Assembly: GCF_014643455.1 (NCBI RefSeq)
Contig: NZ_BMJM01000002.1
Span: 310,406-374,405 of the forward strand
Source of the DNA: Sandarakinorhabdus glacialis
GTDB lineage: Bacteria; Pseudomonadota; Alphaproteobacteria; Sphingomonadales; Sphingomonadaceae
Direction: 5' to 3'
Length of the DNA: 64,000 nucleotides
Part shown: positions 36,164 to 46,314 of the stretch, piece after piece
How the letters are laid out: each line of letters starts with the position of its first letter
How positions within the stretch are numbered: the first letter of the stretch is position 1
Program-made: the position numbers and the translations under genes
The notes under the pieces: generated by a model
What the model was told of the DNA's origin: nothing
What the model saw: the letters and a program-made list of their open reading frames with translations, nothing else
Databases searched by the model: none

Positions 36164-38058
36164 TGCGCACCACCCTCGCCCTTACCCTACTCCTCACGGC
36201 GGCTCCGCTTCTGGCTCAGCCCGCCATCGTCACCGAACCCGGCGACACGATGCTGACCGTCACCGCCGAGCGCCCCGGCATCACCGCCCGCCAGCGCGCC
36301 GTTCCGTCCCAGCTTTCCCCCGGTGACCGTGCCACCTACGCCCGCATTTTCCGCGATATCGACGCCGGCCGCTATGGCCCCGTCGAGGCCGCTCTTGCCG
36401 CAATGAATGGCGGCCTGCTCACTGAAACCGCCCGCGCCCAGCTGATGGTCGCCCGCGGCCTCGGCAAGCAGGACCGCGCCGAACTCGCCTCCTGGCTCAC
36501 CGCCAACCGCGACCTGCCGCAAGCCCAGCGCATCGCCCAGCTCGCCGAAAAACTCCCCGGCGCCGATACCGCACCGCTGCCGCTGATGCCCTATGTCCGG
36601 CCCTTCCGCCGCGCCGCTTACACCGCGCCGCCCGTCGAATCCGGCCCCATCGACGCCAGCTCCGGCGCCGTCATCAAAGCAATGCTTGCCGCCGACAACA
36701 ACGCCGCCGCCGAATCGCGCTGGCTATCCGACCAATCGCAGCTCTCCCCTGTCTCCCGCACCCAATGGGCCCAGCGCATCGCCTGGAGCGCCTATGCCGC
36801 CAACGACAACGCCACCGCCCTGCGCCTCGGCCTCGAAGCCGCCAAGGGGCCGGGCTTCGGCGCCGGGCAATACGCTGCGCTGGGTGCCTGGGTCGCCGGC
36901 CTCGCCGCCTTCCGCACCAGCCAGTACGACACCGCCGCGAAAGCCTTCGACACGGTCGGCACCAAGTCCCCCGCCGGTGACCTCGCCGCCGCGGCCGCAT
37001 ACTGGGCCAGCCGCGCGCACCTCGCCGCCGGCCGTCCCGAACTCGTCGCGCCGCGCCTCGAGATCGCCGTCAAGTCGCCCAACAGCTTCTACGGCATGCT
37101 CGCCCGCCGCGGCCTCGGCCTCACCGCCACTCAGGACTGGGCCGAGCCCGATTTCATCACCGCCGACTGGAATTTCCTCAAGACCATCCCCGGCGCCCGC
37201 CGCGCTGCTGCGCTCATCGAGATCGGCCAGATCGGCCTCGGCGATCGCGAGCTCCGCTACCTCGCCCAGACCGCGCCCGAGCCCGCCTACCCTGCCCTGC
37301 TCCGCCTCGCCGCGCGCCTCGAACTCCCCGCCACCCAGTATCAGCTCGCCGTCCGCCCCCCGATGGGCATCGAGGCGCCCCTTTCCGCCCGCTACCCCGC
37401 CCCCGACTGGGTCCCGGCCCGCGGCTGGCGCGTCGATCGCGGGCTGGTCTTTGCCCACGCCCTCCAGGAATCGACCTTCGTCACCACCGCCACCAGCCGC
37501 GCCGGCGCCAAGGGCATCATGCAGCTCATGCCCGGCACCGCCAAGCAGGTCAGCCGCGAAATGGCCACCGCCGCCCTTACCGAGGGCGCCGCCGCCGTGG
37601 TCGGCGACCTGACCGATCCCGCCTTCAACATCGAAGTCGGCCAGACCTACCTCGAGGCATTGCGCGACATGAGCTACACCCAGGGCCTGCTTCCCAAGGT
37701 CGTGGCAGCCTACAACGCCGGGCCGGGCTCGGTGCAGAAATGGAATGCCACCCTCGACGACCGCGGCGACCCTTTGCTGTTCATCGAATCGATCCCGTTC
37801 AAGGAAACCCGCCACTATGTCGAAGTGGTGCTCCGCAACTACTGGATGTACGCGCTGCGCGACGGCGTGAAGCCCGCCAGCATGGACGCCCTCGCCGCCA
37901 ATCTCTGGCCAAAATTCCCCGGGATGCCCGGCGCACCCGGCATCAAGCGCAGCGCCCAGCCGCTCCCGCCGCGCGTCGCTCCGGTCATCCCGACCCTGCC
38001 GGTCACCCCGAACCTGCGCATCGACGAGGACGACGACGTCACCGTGGCCACCCTCTAG
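36160..38058 (+). CDS. Soluble lytic murein transglycosylase (first of two)
   Basis: A 632-aa periplasmic enzyme that cuts peptidoglycan to anhydro-muropeptides. A signal peptide (MMRTTLALTLLLTAAPLLAQ) leads into a long helical superhelical region. The catalytic domain has Glu437 in HALQESTF and then GAKGIMQLMPGTAKQ and AAYNAGPGSVQKW. Its ATG overlaps the stop of the UDG-like gene, and its stop touches the moaB ATG, so the three form one operon. Confidence 0.95.
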   Translation: MMRTTLALTLLLTAAPLLAQPAIVTEPGDTMLTVTAERPGITARQRAVPSQLSPGDRATYARIFRDIDAGRYGPVEAALAAMNGGLLTETARAQLMVARGLGKQDRAELASWLTANRDLPQAQRIAQLAEKLPGADTAPLPLMPYVRPFRRAAYTAPPVESGPIDASSGAVIKAMLAADNNAAAESRWLSDQSQLSPVSRTQWAQRIAWSAYAANDNATALRLGLEAAKGPGFGAGQYAALGAWVAGLAAFRTSQYDTAAKAFDTVGTKSPAGDLAAAAAYWASRAHLAAGRPELVAPRLEIAVKSPNSFYGMLARRGLGLTATQDWAEPDFITADWNFLKTIPGARRAAALIEIGQIGLGDRELRYLAQTAPEPAYPALLRLAARLELPATQYQLAVRPPMGIEAPLSARYPAPDWVPARGWRVDRGLVFAHALQESTFVTTATSRAGAKGIMQLMPGTAKQVSREMATAALTEGAAAVVGDLTDPAFNIEVGQTYLEALRDMSYTQGLLPKVVAAYNAGPGSVQKWNATLDDRGDPLLFIESIPFKETRHYVEVVLRNYWMYALRDGVKPASMDALAANLWPKFPGMPGAPGIKRSAQPLPPRVAPVIPTLPVTPNLRIDEDDDVTVATL

Positions 38059-38583
38059 ATGCCGATCGATCCCGACCGCACTTTCATCCCCATCAGCATC
38101 GCCGTGCTGACAGTGTCGGACACCCGCGGCCCCGAAAACGACACCTCGGGCGACACGCTCGTCGCCCGGCTCACCACCGCCGGCCACAGCCTCGCCGCCC
38201 GCACCATCCTGCGCGACGATGTCCCAGCGCTGGTCGCCCAGTTCAACGCCTGGATCGACGACCCGCTCATCGACTGCATCATCTCGACCGGCGGCACCGG
38301 CGTCACCGGCCGCGACATCACTCCGGAAGCGCTCGCCCAGGTCCAGGAAAAAGAAATCCCCGGCTTCGGCGAGCTCTTCCGCTGGCTCAGCTTCCAGACC
38401 ATCGGCACCTCGACGATCCAGTCCCGCGCCTGTGCCGGTGTCGCCCGCGGCACCTACATCTTCGCCCTCCCCGGCTCCACCGGCGCCGTCAAGGACGGCT
38501 GGGACGGCATCCTTCGCGACCAGCTCGACAGCCGCCACCGCCCCTGCAACTTCGTGGAACTCATGCCTAGGCTACAAGAGTAA
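38059..38583 (+). CDS. moaB: Molybdenum cofactor biosynthesis protein B
   Basis: A 174-aa MoaB/MogA-fold protein of molybdopterin synthesis (adenylylation step or related). Motifs are VLTVSDTRG, the loop [18 protein letters not shown], and [13 protein letters not shown]. It starts directly after the transglycosylase stop. The product could serve the molybdenum oxidoreductase encoded at 49056-49721. MoaB versus MogA cannot be told surely, but the length and RSRACAGV-type helix fit MoaB. Confidence 0.93.
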   Translation: MPIDPDRTFIPISIAVLTVSDTRGPENDTSGDTLVARLTTAGHSLAARTILRDDVPALVAQFNAWIDDPLIDCIISTGGTGVTGRDITPEALAQVQEKEIPGFGELFRWLSFQTIGTSTIQSRACAGVARGTYIFALPGSTGAVKDGWDGILRDQLDSRHRPCNFVELMPRLQE

Positions 38584-38586
38584 CTT

Positions 38587-38650
38587 GTCCTCCCCCTAGA
38601 GGGGGGAGGTCGAGAGACGCGTCTTCGCGGCCCGGGTGGGGGTGTCTCCC
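38587..38650. repeat. Double-hairpin intergenic repeat, subtype A, copy 1
   Basis: TCCTCCCCCTAGAGGGGGGA followed by ACGCG-TCTT-CGCGG and GGGTGGGGGTGTCTCCC. It is nearly identical to 53229-53290. It lies between moaB and the antiporter gene. Confidence 0.85.
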
Positions 38651-38707
38651 CTCCCCGAAAAAACCCACCCCCTAGCCATCCCCGCCCAAGCTGCCATCCT
38701 CCCTCCA

Positions 38708-40459
38708 ATGGCGCTCCACGAATCACCCTCCTTCAACGACATCTTCATCGTCCTCGGCGCCGCCGGGCTCGTCATTCCCGCCTTTGCCGCGCTCCGCATC
38801 TCCCCTGTGGTCGGCTTCATCCTCGTCGGCATCCTCGTCGGCCCCAACGCCCTCGGCGCCCTTGTCAGCGACTTTCCCTGGCTCCGCGCGATCACCATTT
38901 CCGACGCCTCGGCCCTGTCCGCCCCCGCCGAGATGGGAATAGCGCTGCTGCTCTTCGCCCTCGGCCTCGAGCTTTCGGTCGACCGCCTCCGCGTCATGCG
39001 AAAGCTGATCTTCGGCCTCGGCGCCGCCCAGCTGGCCGCGTGCGGCGCAGCGCTCGCGCTCCTCCTGCTGCCCTTCGACCTCGGCCTCGTCGCCACTGCC
39101 GCCATCGCGGTGTCGCTGTCGCTGTCCTCGACCGCGGTCGGCCTCCAGATGCTGTCCGCCAGCGGCCGCATGAGCAGCCACGCCGGCCGTACCGCCTTCG
39201 GTATCCTGCTGTTCCAGGATATCGCCATCGCCCCGCTGCTGCTGCTGTTCAGCGCCGGCACCGCCGCCGGCGGCTTCCTGTCGAGCATCGGGCTCAGCCT
39301 GCTCGCCATCGGCGGCATCGTCCTCGCCAGCCGCCTCGTCGTGCCCACGCTCTTCCTCCAGGCCGCACGCACCCGCCGCCCCGAGCTTTTCCTCGCCGCC
39401 GCGCTCGTCGTCCTCATCGGTAGCGCCGCAGCATCGGCCAGCGTCGGTCTCTCGCCCGCGGTCGGCGCGCTGGTCGCCGGCATCATGCTCGCCGAAACCG
39501 AATATCGCCGCCAGATCGAGGCCGCCATCGCGCCGTTCCAGGGCCTGTTGCTCGGGGTCTTCCTGATCTGGGTCGGCATGCAGCTCGACTTGTCCGCCAT
39601 CATCGCGCAACCGCTGCTGGTCGTCGGCGGCGTCGTTGCCGTCTGCGCCATCAAGGCGCTGGTCATCCTGGTGCTGATGCGCCGCTTCGGCAATGGCGGC
39701 GGCGTCGCCGGCCATATCGCCATGCTGCTCGCAGCCCCGTCCGAAACCAGCCTGATCCTCATCGCTGCCGCCACCGCCGCCGGCATCATCGGCGGTCCCG
39801 TCGCCGGTGTCGCGCTGCTCGTCTGCGGCCTTTCGCTGGCCATCGCGCCGCTGCTCGGGTTGGTGGGCCAGCACCTCGAAACCCGCCACGGCCCCGATAG
39901 CGAGACCAGCGACGAACCCGTCGTTCCGGACCGTACCGTCATCATCGGCTTCGGCCGTGTCGGCCGCGTCGTCGCCGACATGCTGGAGGCGCATGGCCAA
40001 CCCTATCTTGCCGTCGACAGCGACCCCGACGAAGTCATCCGCCTCCGCCGCGCCGGCAAGCGTGTGGTTTATGGCGACGCCCGCCGCCCCGAACTCCTCG
40101 ATCGCCTCGGCCTCGACACCGCGCGCGCCGTCGTACTCACCATCGACGCCGCGCAAAGCCTCGGTACCCTCGTCCGCCTGATCCGCGAGCGACACCCGCA
40201 ACTCTGCGTCGTCGTCCGCGCCCGCGACGCCGACCACGCCAGCCAGCTTTACGCGCTCGGCGTCACTGACGCCGTCCCCGAAACCGTCGAATCGTCGCTG
40301 CAACTCGCCGAAGCCGTCCTCGTCGACCTCGGCGTGCCGATGGGCCCGGTGATTGCCTCGATCCACGAAAAACGCGCCGAGCTCCGCAGCTGGATCAAGG
40401 GCACCGACGAGGAGCCCGTCCGCATCAGCGCGGCAAGGCGGAGACGCAAAGCGACGTGA
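38708..40459 (+). CDS. KefB-type cation:proton antiporter with RCK/TrkA-N domain
   Basis: A 583-aa inner-membrane CPA2 antiporter, probably K+/H+. About 12 hydrophobic segments fill residues 10-400, with the GILVGPNALG and GMLLAETEYR-like blocks of the family. A cytosolic NAD-binding domain begins near residue 408 (VIIGFGRVGRVVADML) and ends in a basic tail. No glutathione-ancillary KefF/G gene is adjacent. ATG 38708 is chosen; upstream frame codes through the repeat and lacks similarity. Confidence 0.93.
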   Translation: MALHESPSFNDIFIVLGAAGLVIPAFAALRISPVVGFILVGILVGPNALGALVSDFPWLRAITISDASALSAPAEMGIALLLFALGLELSVDRLRVMRKLIFGLGAAQLAACGAALALLLLPFDLGLVATAAIAVSLSLSSTAVGLQMLSASGRMSSHAGRTAFGILLFQDIAIAPLLLLFSAGTAAGGFLSSIGLSLLAIGGIVLASRLVVPTLFLQAARTRRPELFLAAALVVLIGSAAASASVGLSPAVGALVAGIMLAETEYRRQIEAAIAPFQGLLLGVFLIWVGMQLDLSAIIAQPLLVVGGVVAVCAIKALVILVLMRRFGNGGGVAGHIAMLLAAPSETSLILIAAATAAGIIGGPVAGVALLVCGLSLAIAPLLGLVGQHLETRHGPDSETSDEPVVPDRTVIIGFGRVGRVVADMLEAHGQPYLAVDSDPDEVIRLRRAGKRVVYGDARRPELLDRLGLDTARAVVLTIDAAQSLGTLVRLIRERHPQLCVVVRARDADHASQLYALGVTDAVPETVESSLQLAEAVLVDLGVPMGPVIASIHEKRAELRSWIKGTDEEPVRISAARRRRKAT

Positions 40460-40468
40460 CCATCTTTT

Positions 40469-40530
40469 CCTCCCCCTCGAGGGGGGAGGCGACTCGCGGC
40501 TTCGCGAGCGGGTGGGGGTGGCCCCCCGTC
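40469..40530. repeat. Double-hairpin intergenic repeat, subtype B, copy 2
   Basis: TCCTCCCCCTCGAGGGGGGA followed by CTCGCG-GCTT-CGCGAG and GGGTGGGGGTGG. Compared with the copy at 33402 the inner pair of the second stem is exchanged (C-G for G-C), which keeps the stem. Confidence 0.85.
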
Positions 40531-40673
40531 GGAACAGGCACCCACAACCGCGAACGCTCCTTTCTCCTCATCCTCACGCGGGAAAGCGAGTCGCGCTCTC
40601 GGGCTGACCTGACGACCCGGCTGGCGATAGCCTGCGCCCTCGCCTAGATTGTGCAAAACGCCAGGAGCCCCAC

Positions 40674-42482
40674 ATGAACCGCCGCCAACTCCTCCAGACC
40701 GCCGCCGCAACCACCCTCCTCGCCGCCCCCGCCCTCGCCGCCACCACCACCGAAGACGCGAAACTTGCCGCGCTCCTCGAAACCTTCTGGCAGGAAGATC
40801 TCGACACCAGTCCCCAGCAAGCCACCGCGCGCGGTCTCGATGTCGGCCCCCGCGCTGCCCAGCGCGGACAGCTCGATGACGAAAGCCGCGCCGGCCGCGA
40901 CGCCTGGATCGCCTCGCGCGGCAAGCAATTCGCCCGCCTCAAGGCCATCGACGCCACCCGGCTCTCGCCTGCCGCGCGCATCGATCACGATGTCGTCGCG
41001 TGGCGTACGAAAGCCATCTCCGAAGGCGGGCAGCGCTTCAAGTTCGGCGACTCCGCCGGCGGCTATGCGCCCTATTCGCCCTACATCCTCAGCCAGTTGA
41101 CGGGCCCCTATCAAAGCACCCCCGAGTTCCTCGAAACCAGCCACCCCGTCGCCAACACCGCCGACGCCGAAGCCTGGCTGTCGCGCCTTACCGCCTATGG
41201 CAAGGCGATCGACGATTCGACCGATGCATTCCGCACCGACAGCGCCGCCGGTGTGCTCGCTCCCGATTTCATCCTCGATCTCGCCATCGCCCAGCTCGAA
41301 ACCCAGCGCCGCGAAAGCCCCGAAACCACCAAGGTCACCACATCGCTCGCTCGCAAGGCCGCTGCCGCCGGTATCGCGGGCGACTGGACCCGGCGCGCCG
41401 CCGCCATCGTCTCGGCGACCGTCCACCCCGCTCTCGACCGCCAGCTCGCCGCCGTCCGCGCCGCGCGAGCCGGTGCCAAGCCCGATGCCGGCGCCTGGAA
41501 ACTGCCGGTCGGCGAAGCGTTCTACGCCGGCGCCCTTGCCTTCCAGACCACCACCGATCTCAAGCCCGACGCCGTCCACAACCTCGGCAGGGCCCAGGTC
41601 GCCGAACTCACCGCGCGCCTCGACACGCTGCTGAAGGCACAGGGCATGTCGCGCGGCAGCGTCGGCGAACGCCTCAACGCGCTGGGCGCGAGACCCGACC
41701 AGGTCTGGCCGAACACCGACGCTGGCCGCGCCGGGTTGCTGGCTTCGCTCAACGTCCAGGTCGCCGAGATCCGCAAGCTCCTGCCGCGCATCTTCGCCAC
41801 CATCCCGACCTCGCCGGTCGAAGTCGTCCGCGTCCCCGCCGATATCGAGGCCGGCTCGCCCGGCGCCTATGCCAGCATCGGCTCGGCCGACGGCGCCCGC
41901 CCCGGCCGCTTCTACATCAACCTGCAGAACACCGCCGAACGCCCAAAATTCAGCCTGCCCACGCTGACCTATCACGAGGCATTGCCCGGCCATAACTGGC
42001 AAGGCGCCATCGCTCGCGACGCCGGCGCCCTCCCCGCCGTCCGTCGCTATGGCGGCAATTTCGCGGCATACGGCGAAGGCTGGGCGCTCTATTCCGAAGA
42101 TCTCGCCGAGGAACTCGGCGTCTATCAGGCCGACCCGCTCGGCCAGATCGGTCACCTCCAGTCGTTGCTGTTCCGCGCCGCGCGCCTCGTCGCCGACACC
42201 GGACTCCACCAGAAACGCTGGACCCGCGACCAGGCCACCGATTATTTCGCCGCGACCACCGGCTACCTCCGCAGCCGCGCCCAGCGCGAAATCAACCGCT
42301 ATTGCGTCTGGCCCGGTCAGGCCTGCTCATACAAAGTCGGCCACAATGAATGGACCCGCCTCCGCCGCGCCGTCGAGGCAAAGCAAGGCAGCAACTTCGA
42401 CATCAAGGCCTTCCACGAAGTCCTGCGCATGGGCCCGATGCCACTGACCGTCCTCGCCAAGGCCATCATGGACCGCGCCTGA
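40674..42482 (+). CDS. DUF885 family protein (putative zinc carboxypeptidase-like)
   Basis: A 602-aa exported protein. It has an N-terminal MNRRQLLQTAAATTLLAAPALA, a Tat-like signal (RRQLL). The DUF885 signature is YHEALPGHNWQGAI with His434, Glu435 and His440, the likely zinc ligands and base. FAAYGEGWALYSEDLAEELG follows. Known members are mostly unassigned, and dipeptidase activity has been suggested for the fold. ATG 40674 has AGGAG 8 bases upstream. It ends toward alaS with the repeat between. Confidence 0.9.
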   Translation: MNRRQLLQTAAATTLLAAPALAATTTEDAKLAALLETFWQEDLDTSPQQATARGLDVGPRAAQRGQLDDESRAGRDAWIASRGKQFARLKAIDATRLSPAARIDHDVVAWRTKAISEGGQRFKFGDSAGGYAPYSPYILSQLTGPYQSTPEFLETSHPVANTADAEAWLSRLTAYGKAIDDSTDAFRTDSAAGVLAPDFILDLAIAQLETQRRESPETTKVTTSLARKAAAAGIAGDWTRRAAAIVSATVHPALDRQLAAVRAARAGAKPDAGAWKLPVGEAFYAGALAFQTTTDLKPDAVHNLGRAQVAELTARLDTLLKAQGMSRGSVGERLNALGARPDQVWPNTDAGRAGLLASLNVQVAEIRKLLPRIFATIPTSPVEVVRVPADIEAGSPGAYASIGSADGARPGRFYINLQNTAERPKFSLPTLTYHEALPGHNWQGAIARDAGALPAVRRYGGNFAAYGEGWALYSEDLAEELGVYQADPLGQIGHLQSLLFRAARLVADTGLHQKRWTRDQATDYFAATTGYLRSRAQREINRYCVWPGQACSYKVGHNEWTRLRRAVEAKQGSNFDIKAFHEVLRMGPMPLTVLAKAIMDRA

Positions 42483-42491
42483 CTAAATAAC

Positions 42492-42523
42492 CTTCGTCAT
42501 GCTGAACTCGTTTCAGCATCCAT
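42492..42523. repeat. Palindromic intergenic repeat (GCTGAA family), copy 2
   Basis: ATGCTGAA-CTCGT-TTCAGCAT at 42499-42519, identical to 8958-8978, with shared flanks CTTC and CCAT. It lies between the convergent DUF885 and alaS genes, the same kind of place as copy 1. Confidence 0.85.
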
Positions 42524-42610
42524 TGCCGCGCAAAGCGCAGTTCGACCCGCATGACGTCGATCTGGCCGCCAAGCCCGCAGGAGCCCGGCAACAAGCACGC
42601 CCGAATCCTG

Positions 42611-45259
42611 CTACCCCGCCAACGCTGCCCGAACCGCTGCGATCGCCTCGCCCGCCTTGGCACCATCCGGCCCGCCAGCCTGCGCAAAGTCAGGCCGCCC
42701 GCCGCCGCCCTGGCCACCCAGCGTTGCCGACGCCACGCGAACGAAATCCACCGCCGAGCGCGTTTCCTTCAAATCGTCGGTAACCCCGACAGCAACCGAG
42801 GCCCGCCCCTCATTGACCGCGACCAGCACGACAACGCCCGATTGCAGCGATTTCTTGGCCTCGTCGATCATCCCGCGCAGGCTCTTGGGATCGAGCCCAT
42901 CTAGCACCTGCCCGATGAACCCGACGCCGCCGATGCTTTCCGCCGCAGCCGCACCGCCGCCGGTCGCCGGCCCGGCCATCGCCAGCGCCTTCTTCGCATC
43001 GGTAAGCTCCCGCTCAAGCCGACGCCGCTCCTCGACCAGCGCTTCGACTCGTGCCGGCAACTCCTCGGGCCGCACGCGCAGCGCCGCCGCCGCCGTCTTC
43101 AACAGTTGTTCCTGCTCGTCCATGAACAACCGCGCCGCCTCGCCGGTCAGCGCCTCGATCCGCCGCACGCCGCTCGCCACCGCGCTCTCGCCGGTGATCT
43201 TGAACATTCCGATATCGCCGAGCGCATTGACATGGGTGCCGCCGCACAATTCGGTCGAATAATTCACCTCGTCGTCGCCGCCCATGCTGAGCACGCGCAC
43301 TTCCTCGCCGTATTTCTCGCCGAACAGCGCTAGCGCCCCGGCCTCGATCGCCGCGTCGGGCGTCATCAACCGCGTCGTCACCGCGCGATTGCCGCGGATC
43401 TGGGAATTCACCTCGGCTTCGACCACGGCGATGTCTTCCGACGTCAACGCACGCGCCTGGCTGAAATCGAAACGCAGCCGGTCGGCCGCCACCAGCGATC
43501 CCTTTTGCGTGACATGCTCGCCAAGCCGGTGCCGCAGGGCCGCGTGCAAGAGATGCGTCGCCGAATGATTGGCACGCAGCCGCGTGCGCTTTTCGCCATC
43601 GACACTCAGCGAAATCGTGTCGCCGACCGCCAGACTACCCGAGATCACCGTGGCACGGTGCAAAATCACCTTGCCAAGGGCTTTCGACGTCTCCGCAACG
43701 GTCGCCATCAAGCCACCATCGCCCAGGATTCGCCCGGAATCCCCCGCCTGCCCGCCCGACTCACCGTAAAACGGCGTCTGATTGGTGACGACATCGACGC
43801 TCGCACCAGCCTCGACACGGTCGACCTTTTTGCCGTCCTGGACCAGCGCCGTTACCTGCGCCTGCCCGACCAGACCCGAATAGCCGGTAAATTCAGTCGC
43901 TCCGTGCGCCTCGACGATGTCGAACCAGACCGTATCCGAAGCCTTCGCCCCCGACCCCGTCCAGGCCGCCCGCGCCGCGCGTTTTTGCTCGGCCATCGCC
44001 AGATCGAACCCGACACGGTCGACAGCCCGGCCCTGTGCCCGCAAGGCATCCTCGGTCAAATCATAAGGAAAACCAAAGGTATCGTACAGCTTAAAGGCAA
44101 CTTCGCCGGGCAAGGTTACGCCCTCGGCAAGCCGTCCGGTGGCCTCGTCGAGCAACCGCAAGCCATTGACCAAGGTTTGCCGAAACCGCGTTTCCTCGAG
44201 TTTCAGCGTCTCCTCGATGAGCGCCTGCGCCCGCGCAAGCTCGGGGAACGCAACGCCCATTTCGGCCACGAGCGCCGGCACCAGACGATACATCAACGGC
44301 TCGGCAGCCCCCAGCAGATGCGCATGCCGCATCGCCCGCCGCATGATCCGCCGCAGCACATAGCCCCGGCCCTCGTTCGAAGGCAGCACGCCATCGGCAA
44401 CCAGGAACCCCGACGCCCGCAAATGGTCGGCAATAATCCGGTGCGAAGCCGTTGATTCCTTTGAGTCCGCCGGCTGCGTCCGTTCCTCGCTGGCGCGGAT
44501 CAATGCCTTGAAAGTGTCGGTGTCGTAATTGTCATGGACACCCTGCAACACCGCAGCGATGCGCTCCAGCCCCATGCCGGTATCGATCGACGGCCGCGGC
44601 AAGTCGAGCCGCGTCGCAGCGTCGACCTGCTCATACTGCATGAAGACGAGATTCCAGATCTCGACAAACCGGTCGCCGTCCTCGTCAGGACTGCCGGGAG
44701 GCCCACCTGCAATATGATCGCCATGATCATAGAATATTTCCGAGCACGGCCCGCATGGCCCGGTATCGCCCATCGACCAGAAATTATCATTGGTCGCGAT
44801 CCGGATGATACGTTCCTCGGGCAAACCGGCGATCGACTTCCACAGCGCCGCTGCCTCGTCGTCGGTGTGATAGACGGTGACGGTCAACCGGTCGGCCGGG
44901 ATGCCCCACTCCCGGGTCAGCAACGTCCAGGCATGTTCGATCGCGTGCGGCTTAAAATAATCGCCAAAGCTGAAATTGCCCAGCATTTCGAAAAACGTAT
45001 GATGCCGAGCCGTATAGCCGACATTGTCGAGATCATTGTGCTTGCCGCCGGCACGAACGCATTTCTGCGACGACGCAGCCGTCACATACGGACGGCTTTC
45101 AAGACCGGTAAAGACGTTCTTGAACGGCACCATGCCGGCGTTGACGAACATCAGCGTCGGGTCGTTCTGGGGCACCAACGGCGCCGATGGCACGACCCGG
45201 TGACCGGCCTTGCCGAAATACTCGAGGAAGCTGCGGCGAATATCGTTGGTGGAAATCAT
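42611..45259 (-). CDS. alaS: Alanyl-tRNA synthetase
   Basis: An 882-aa class II synthetase that charges tRNA-Ala. The N-terminal aminoacylation domain has [17 protein letters not shown] and [20 protein letters not shown]-type core. The editing domain has the zinc set [12 protein letters not shown] and [11 protein letters not shown]. The C-Ala domain ends the protein with [19 protein letters not shown] 45259 ([11 protein letters not shown]) is preferred over GTG 45268 by family length. It lies near recA, as in Caulobacter and other alphaproteobacteria. Confidence 0.97.
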   Translation of the reverse strand: MISTNDIRRSFLEYFGKAGHRVVPSAPLVPQNDPTLMFVNAGMVPFKNVFTGLESRPYVTAASSQKCVRAGGKHNDLDNVGYTARHHTFFEMLGNFSFGDYFKPHAIEHAWTLLTREWGIPADRLTVTVYHTDDEAAALWKSIAGLPEERIIRIATNDNFWSMGDTGPCGPCSEIFYDHGDHIAGGPPGSPDEDGDRFVEIWNLVFMQYEQVDAATRLDLPRPSIDTGMGLERIAAVLQGVHDNYDTDTFKALIRASEERTQPADSKESTASHRIIADHLRASGFLVADGVLPSNEGRGYVLRRIMRRAMRHAHLLGAAEPLMYRLVPALVAEMGVAFPELARAQALIEETLKLEETRFRQTLVNGLRLLDEATGRLAEGVTLPGEVAFKLYDTFGFPYDLTEDALRAQGRAVDRVGFDLAMAEQKRAARAAWTGSGAKASDTVWFDIVEAHGATEFTGYSGLVGQAQVTALVQDGKKVDRVEAGASVDVVTNQTPFYGESGGQAGDSGRILGDGGLMATVAETSKALGKVILHRATVISGSLAVGDTISLSVDGEKRTRLRANHSATHLLHAALRHRLGEHVTQKGSLVAADRLRFDFSQARALTSEDIAVVEAEVNSQIRGNRAVTTRLMTPDAAIEAGALALFGEKYGEEVRVLSMGGDDEVNYSTELCGGTHVNALGDIGMFKITGESAVASGVRRIEALTGEAARLFMDEQEQLLKTAAAALRVRPEELPARVEALVEERRRLERELTDAKKALAMAGPATGGGAAAAESIGGVGFIGQVLDGLDPKSLRGMIDEAKKSLQSGVVVLVAVNEGRASVAVGVTDDLKETRSAVDFVRVASATLGGQGGGGRPDFAQAGGPDGAKAGEAIAAVRAALAG

Positions 45260-45351
45260 CTTCGGCACTTAGGCGACCGGGCTGCGATGCTCAAGAGCAG
45301 CGACACCTGGACCCGCCACATTCAACCCAACCGACGTCATCCCTTCGGGCA

Positions 45352-46194
45352 TCAGGCGCGCGCGGTCACGATCCATGCGGCCGCCGGCAGGCCCACTACG
45401 CCTTCGAAAAGATTCGCTCGCAGGGCATCGGCCAGCAGTGGCGCCGCCGCCGCCGCCACGTCCGGACCGGCTTCGCGAATGGCGCGAGCCGCCGGACCGA
45501 TACTCAGGTGGAATTCCACAGCGGACATCAGCGCGTCTTCGCCTGCACCGATCACCATCGAAAACGACAACGCGTGAAACGCGATGTCCTGCCAACCGGC
45601 AGCGTCGAGGATGCCATGAACGTGTTCGGGGTCGGCAAAGGCAAAAGGCCCGGGTTCGCCAGCAATCGGCGGCATGGGCGCATCCGGCAAAATGTTACCC
45701 ACAGCCTGCATCGCCAATGTTGCCCATAGGTTCTCCGTCGTCGGCTGCCAGCACGCAAACACAAGGCGACCGCCCAGCGCTGCAAGCGCACGAATGTTGG
45801 CCAAGGCCGCCACAGGGTCAGCAAAAAACATCACCCCGAACCGCGAGACGATCAGGTCGAAGCCGCTGTCTTCATCGAAGGTCGCCGCATCGGCTTGTCG
45901 AAATTCGGCCTCGCTCAACAGCTCCGCGGCACGCTCGCGCGCGCGCGCCAGCAACTGGTCCGAAATATCGATGCCGAGCGCCGTGCCGTCGTCGCCAACC
46001 GCTCCTGCAAGGGCAAGTGTCGTTTCACCGCTGCCACACCCGACATCGAGAGCGTTCTCACCGGGTTGCGGTGCCGCCAGCGAGAGCAATGCCGCGGTCA
46101 CCGGCGTAAATGACTCATCGATCCGGGCCTGCATCCCCGCCCAGGTATCACCGACCCTGCTATTCCAGTACTCGATCTGCGCGGCATTGCTCAT
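45352..46194 (-). CDS. Class I SAM-dependent methyltransferase
   Basis: A 280-aa enzyme. The SAM-binding loop is ALDVGCGSGETTLALAGAVG near residue 48, then GIDISDQLLARARERA and DLIVSRFGVMFFADP. It belongs to the UbiE/type 11 group of small-molecule or quinone methylases. No substrate clue is present. It sits alone between alaS and recA, on their strand, and its upstream end meets the recA terminator, so it needs its own promoter. Confidence 0.9.
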   Translation of the reverse strand: MSNAAQIEYWNSRVGDTWAGMQARIDESFTPVTAALLSLAAPQPGENALDVGCGSGETTLALAGAVGDDGTALGIDISDQLLARARERAAELLSEAEFRQADAATFDEDSGFDLIVSRFGVMFFADPVAALANIRALAALGGRLVFACWQPTTENLWATLAMQAVGNILPDAPMPPIAGEPGPFAFADPEHVHGILDAAGWQDIAFHALSFSMVIGAGEDALMSAVEFHLSIGPAARAIREAGPDVAAAAAPLLADALRANLFEGVVGLPAAAWIVTARA

Positions 46195-46264
46195 CGGGCC
46201 ATTCTCTCAAATTTTCGGGAATGCCTGCAAAGACTGTCCGATGCCGATCTTCCTGACCAGTGCC

Positions 46265-46293
46265 AAAAAAAAGGCGGAGCATCAGCCCCGCCC
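46265..46293 (-). terminator. Intrinsic terminator of recA
   Basis: GGCGGAGC (46273-46280) and GCCCCGCC (46285-46292) pair around ATCA with one mismatch. The minus strand then has eight T (46272-46265). It lies 22 bases after the recA stop. Confidence 0.9.
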
Positions 46294-46314
46294 TTCTGTA
46301 ATCATAGCGACCGA

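Noticed and set aside
35389-38058. 890-codon plus frame including the transglycosylase
   Set aside because: Its first 257 codons are the shadow frame of the UDG-like gene; the signal peptide of the transglycosylase begins at 36160.
36724-38538. 604-codon minus-strand frame opposite the first transglycosylase and moaB
   Set aside because: It spans two recognised genes and has no domain.
38596-40366. Long minus-strand frames opposite the KefB-type antiporter
   Set aside because: The plus-strand protein has membrane segments and an RCK domain; the minus frames are low-complexity Asp/Glu/Gly or Ser/Arg/Pro sequences.
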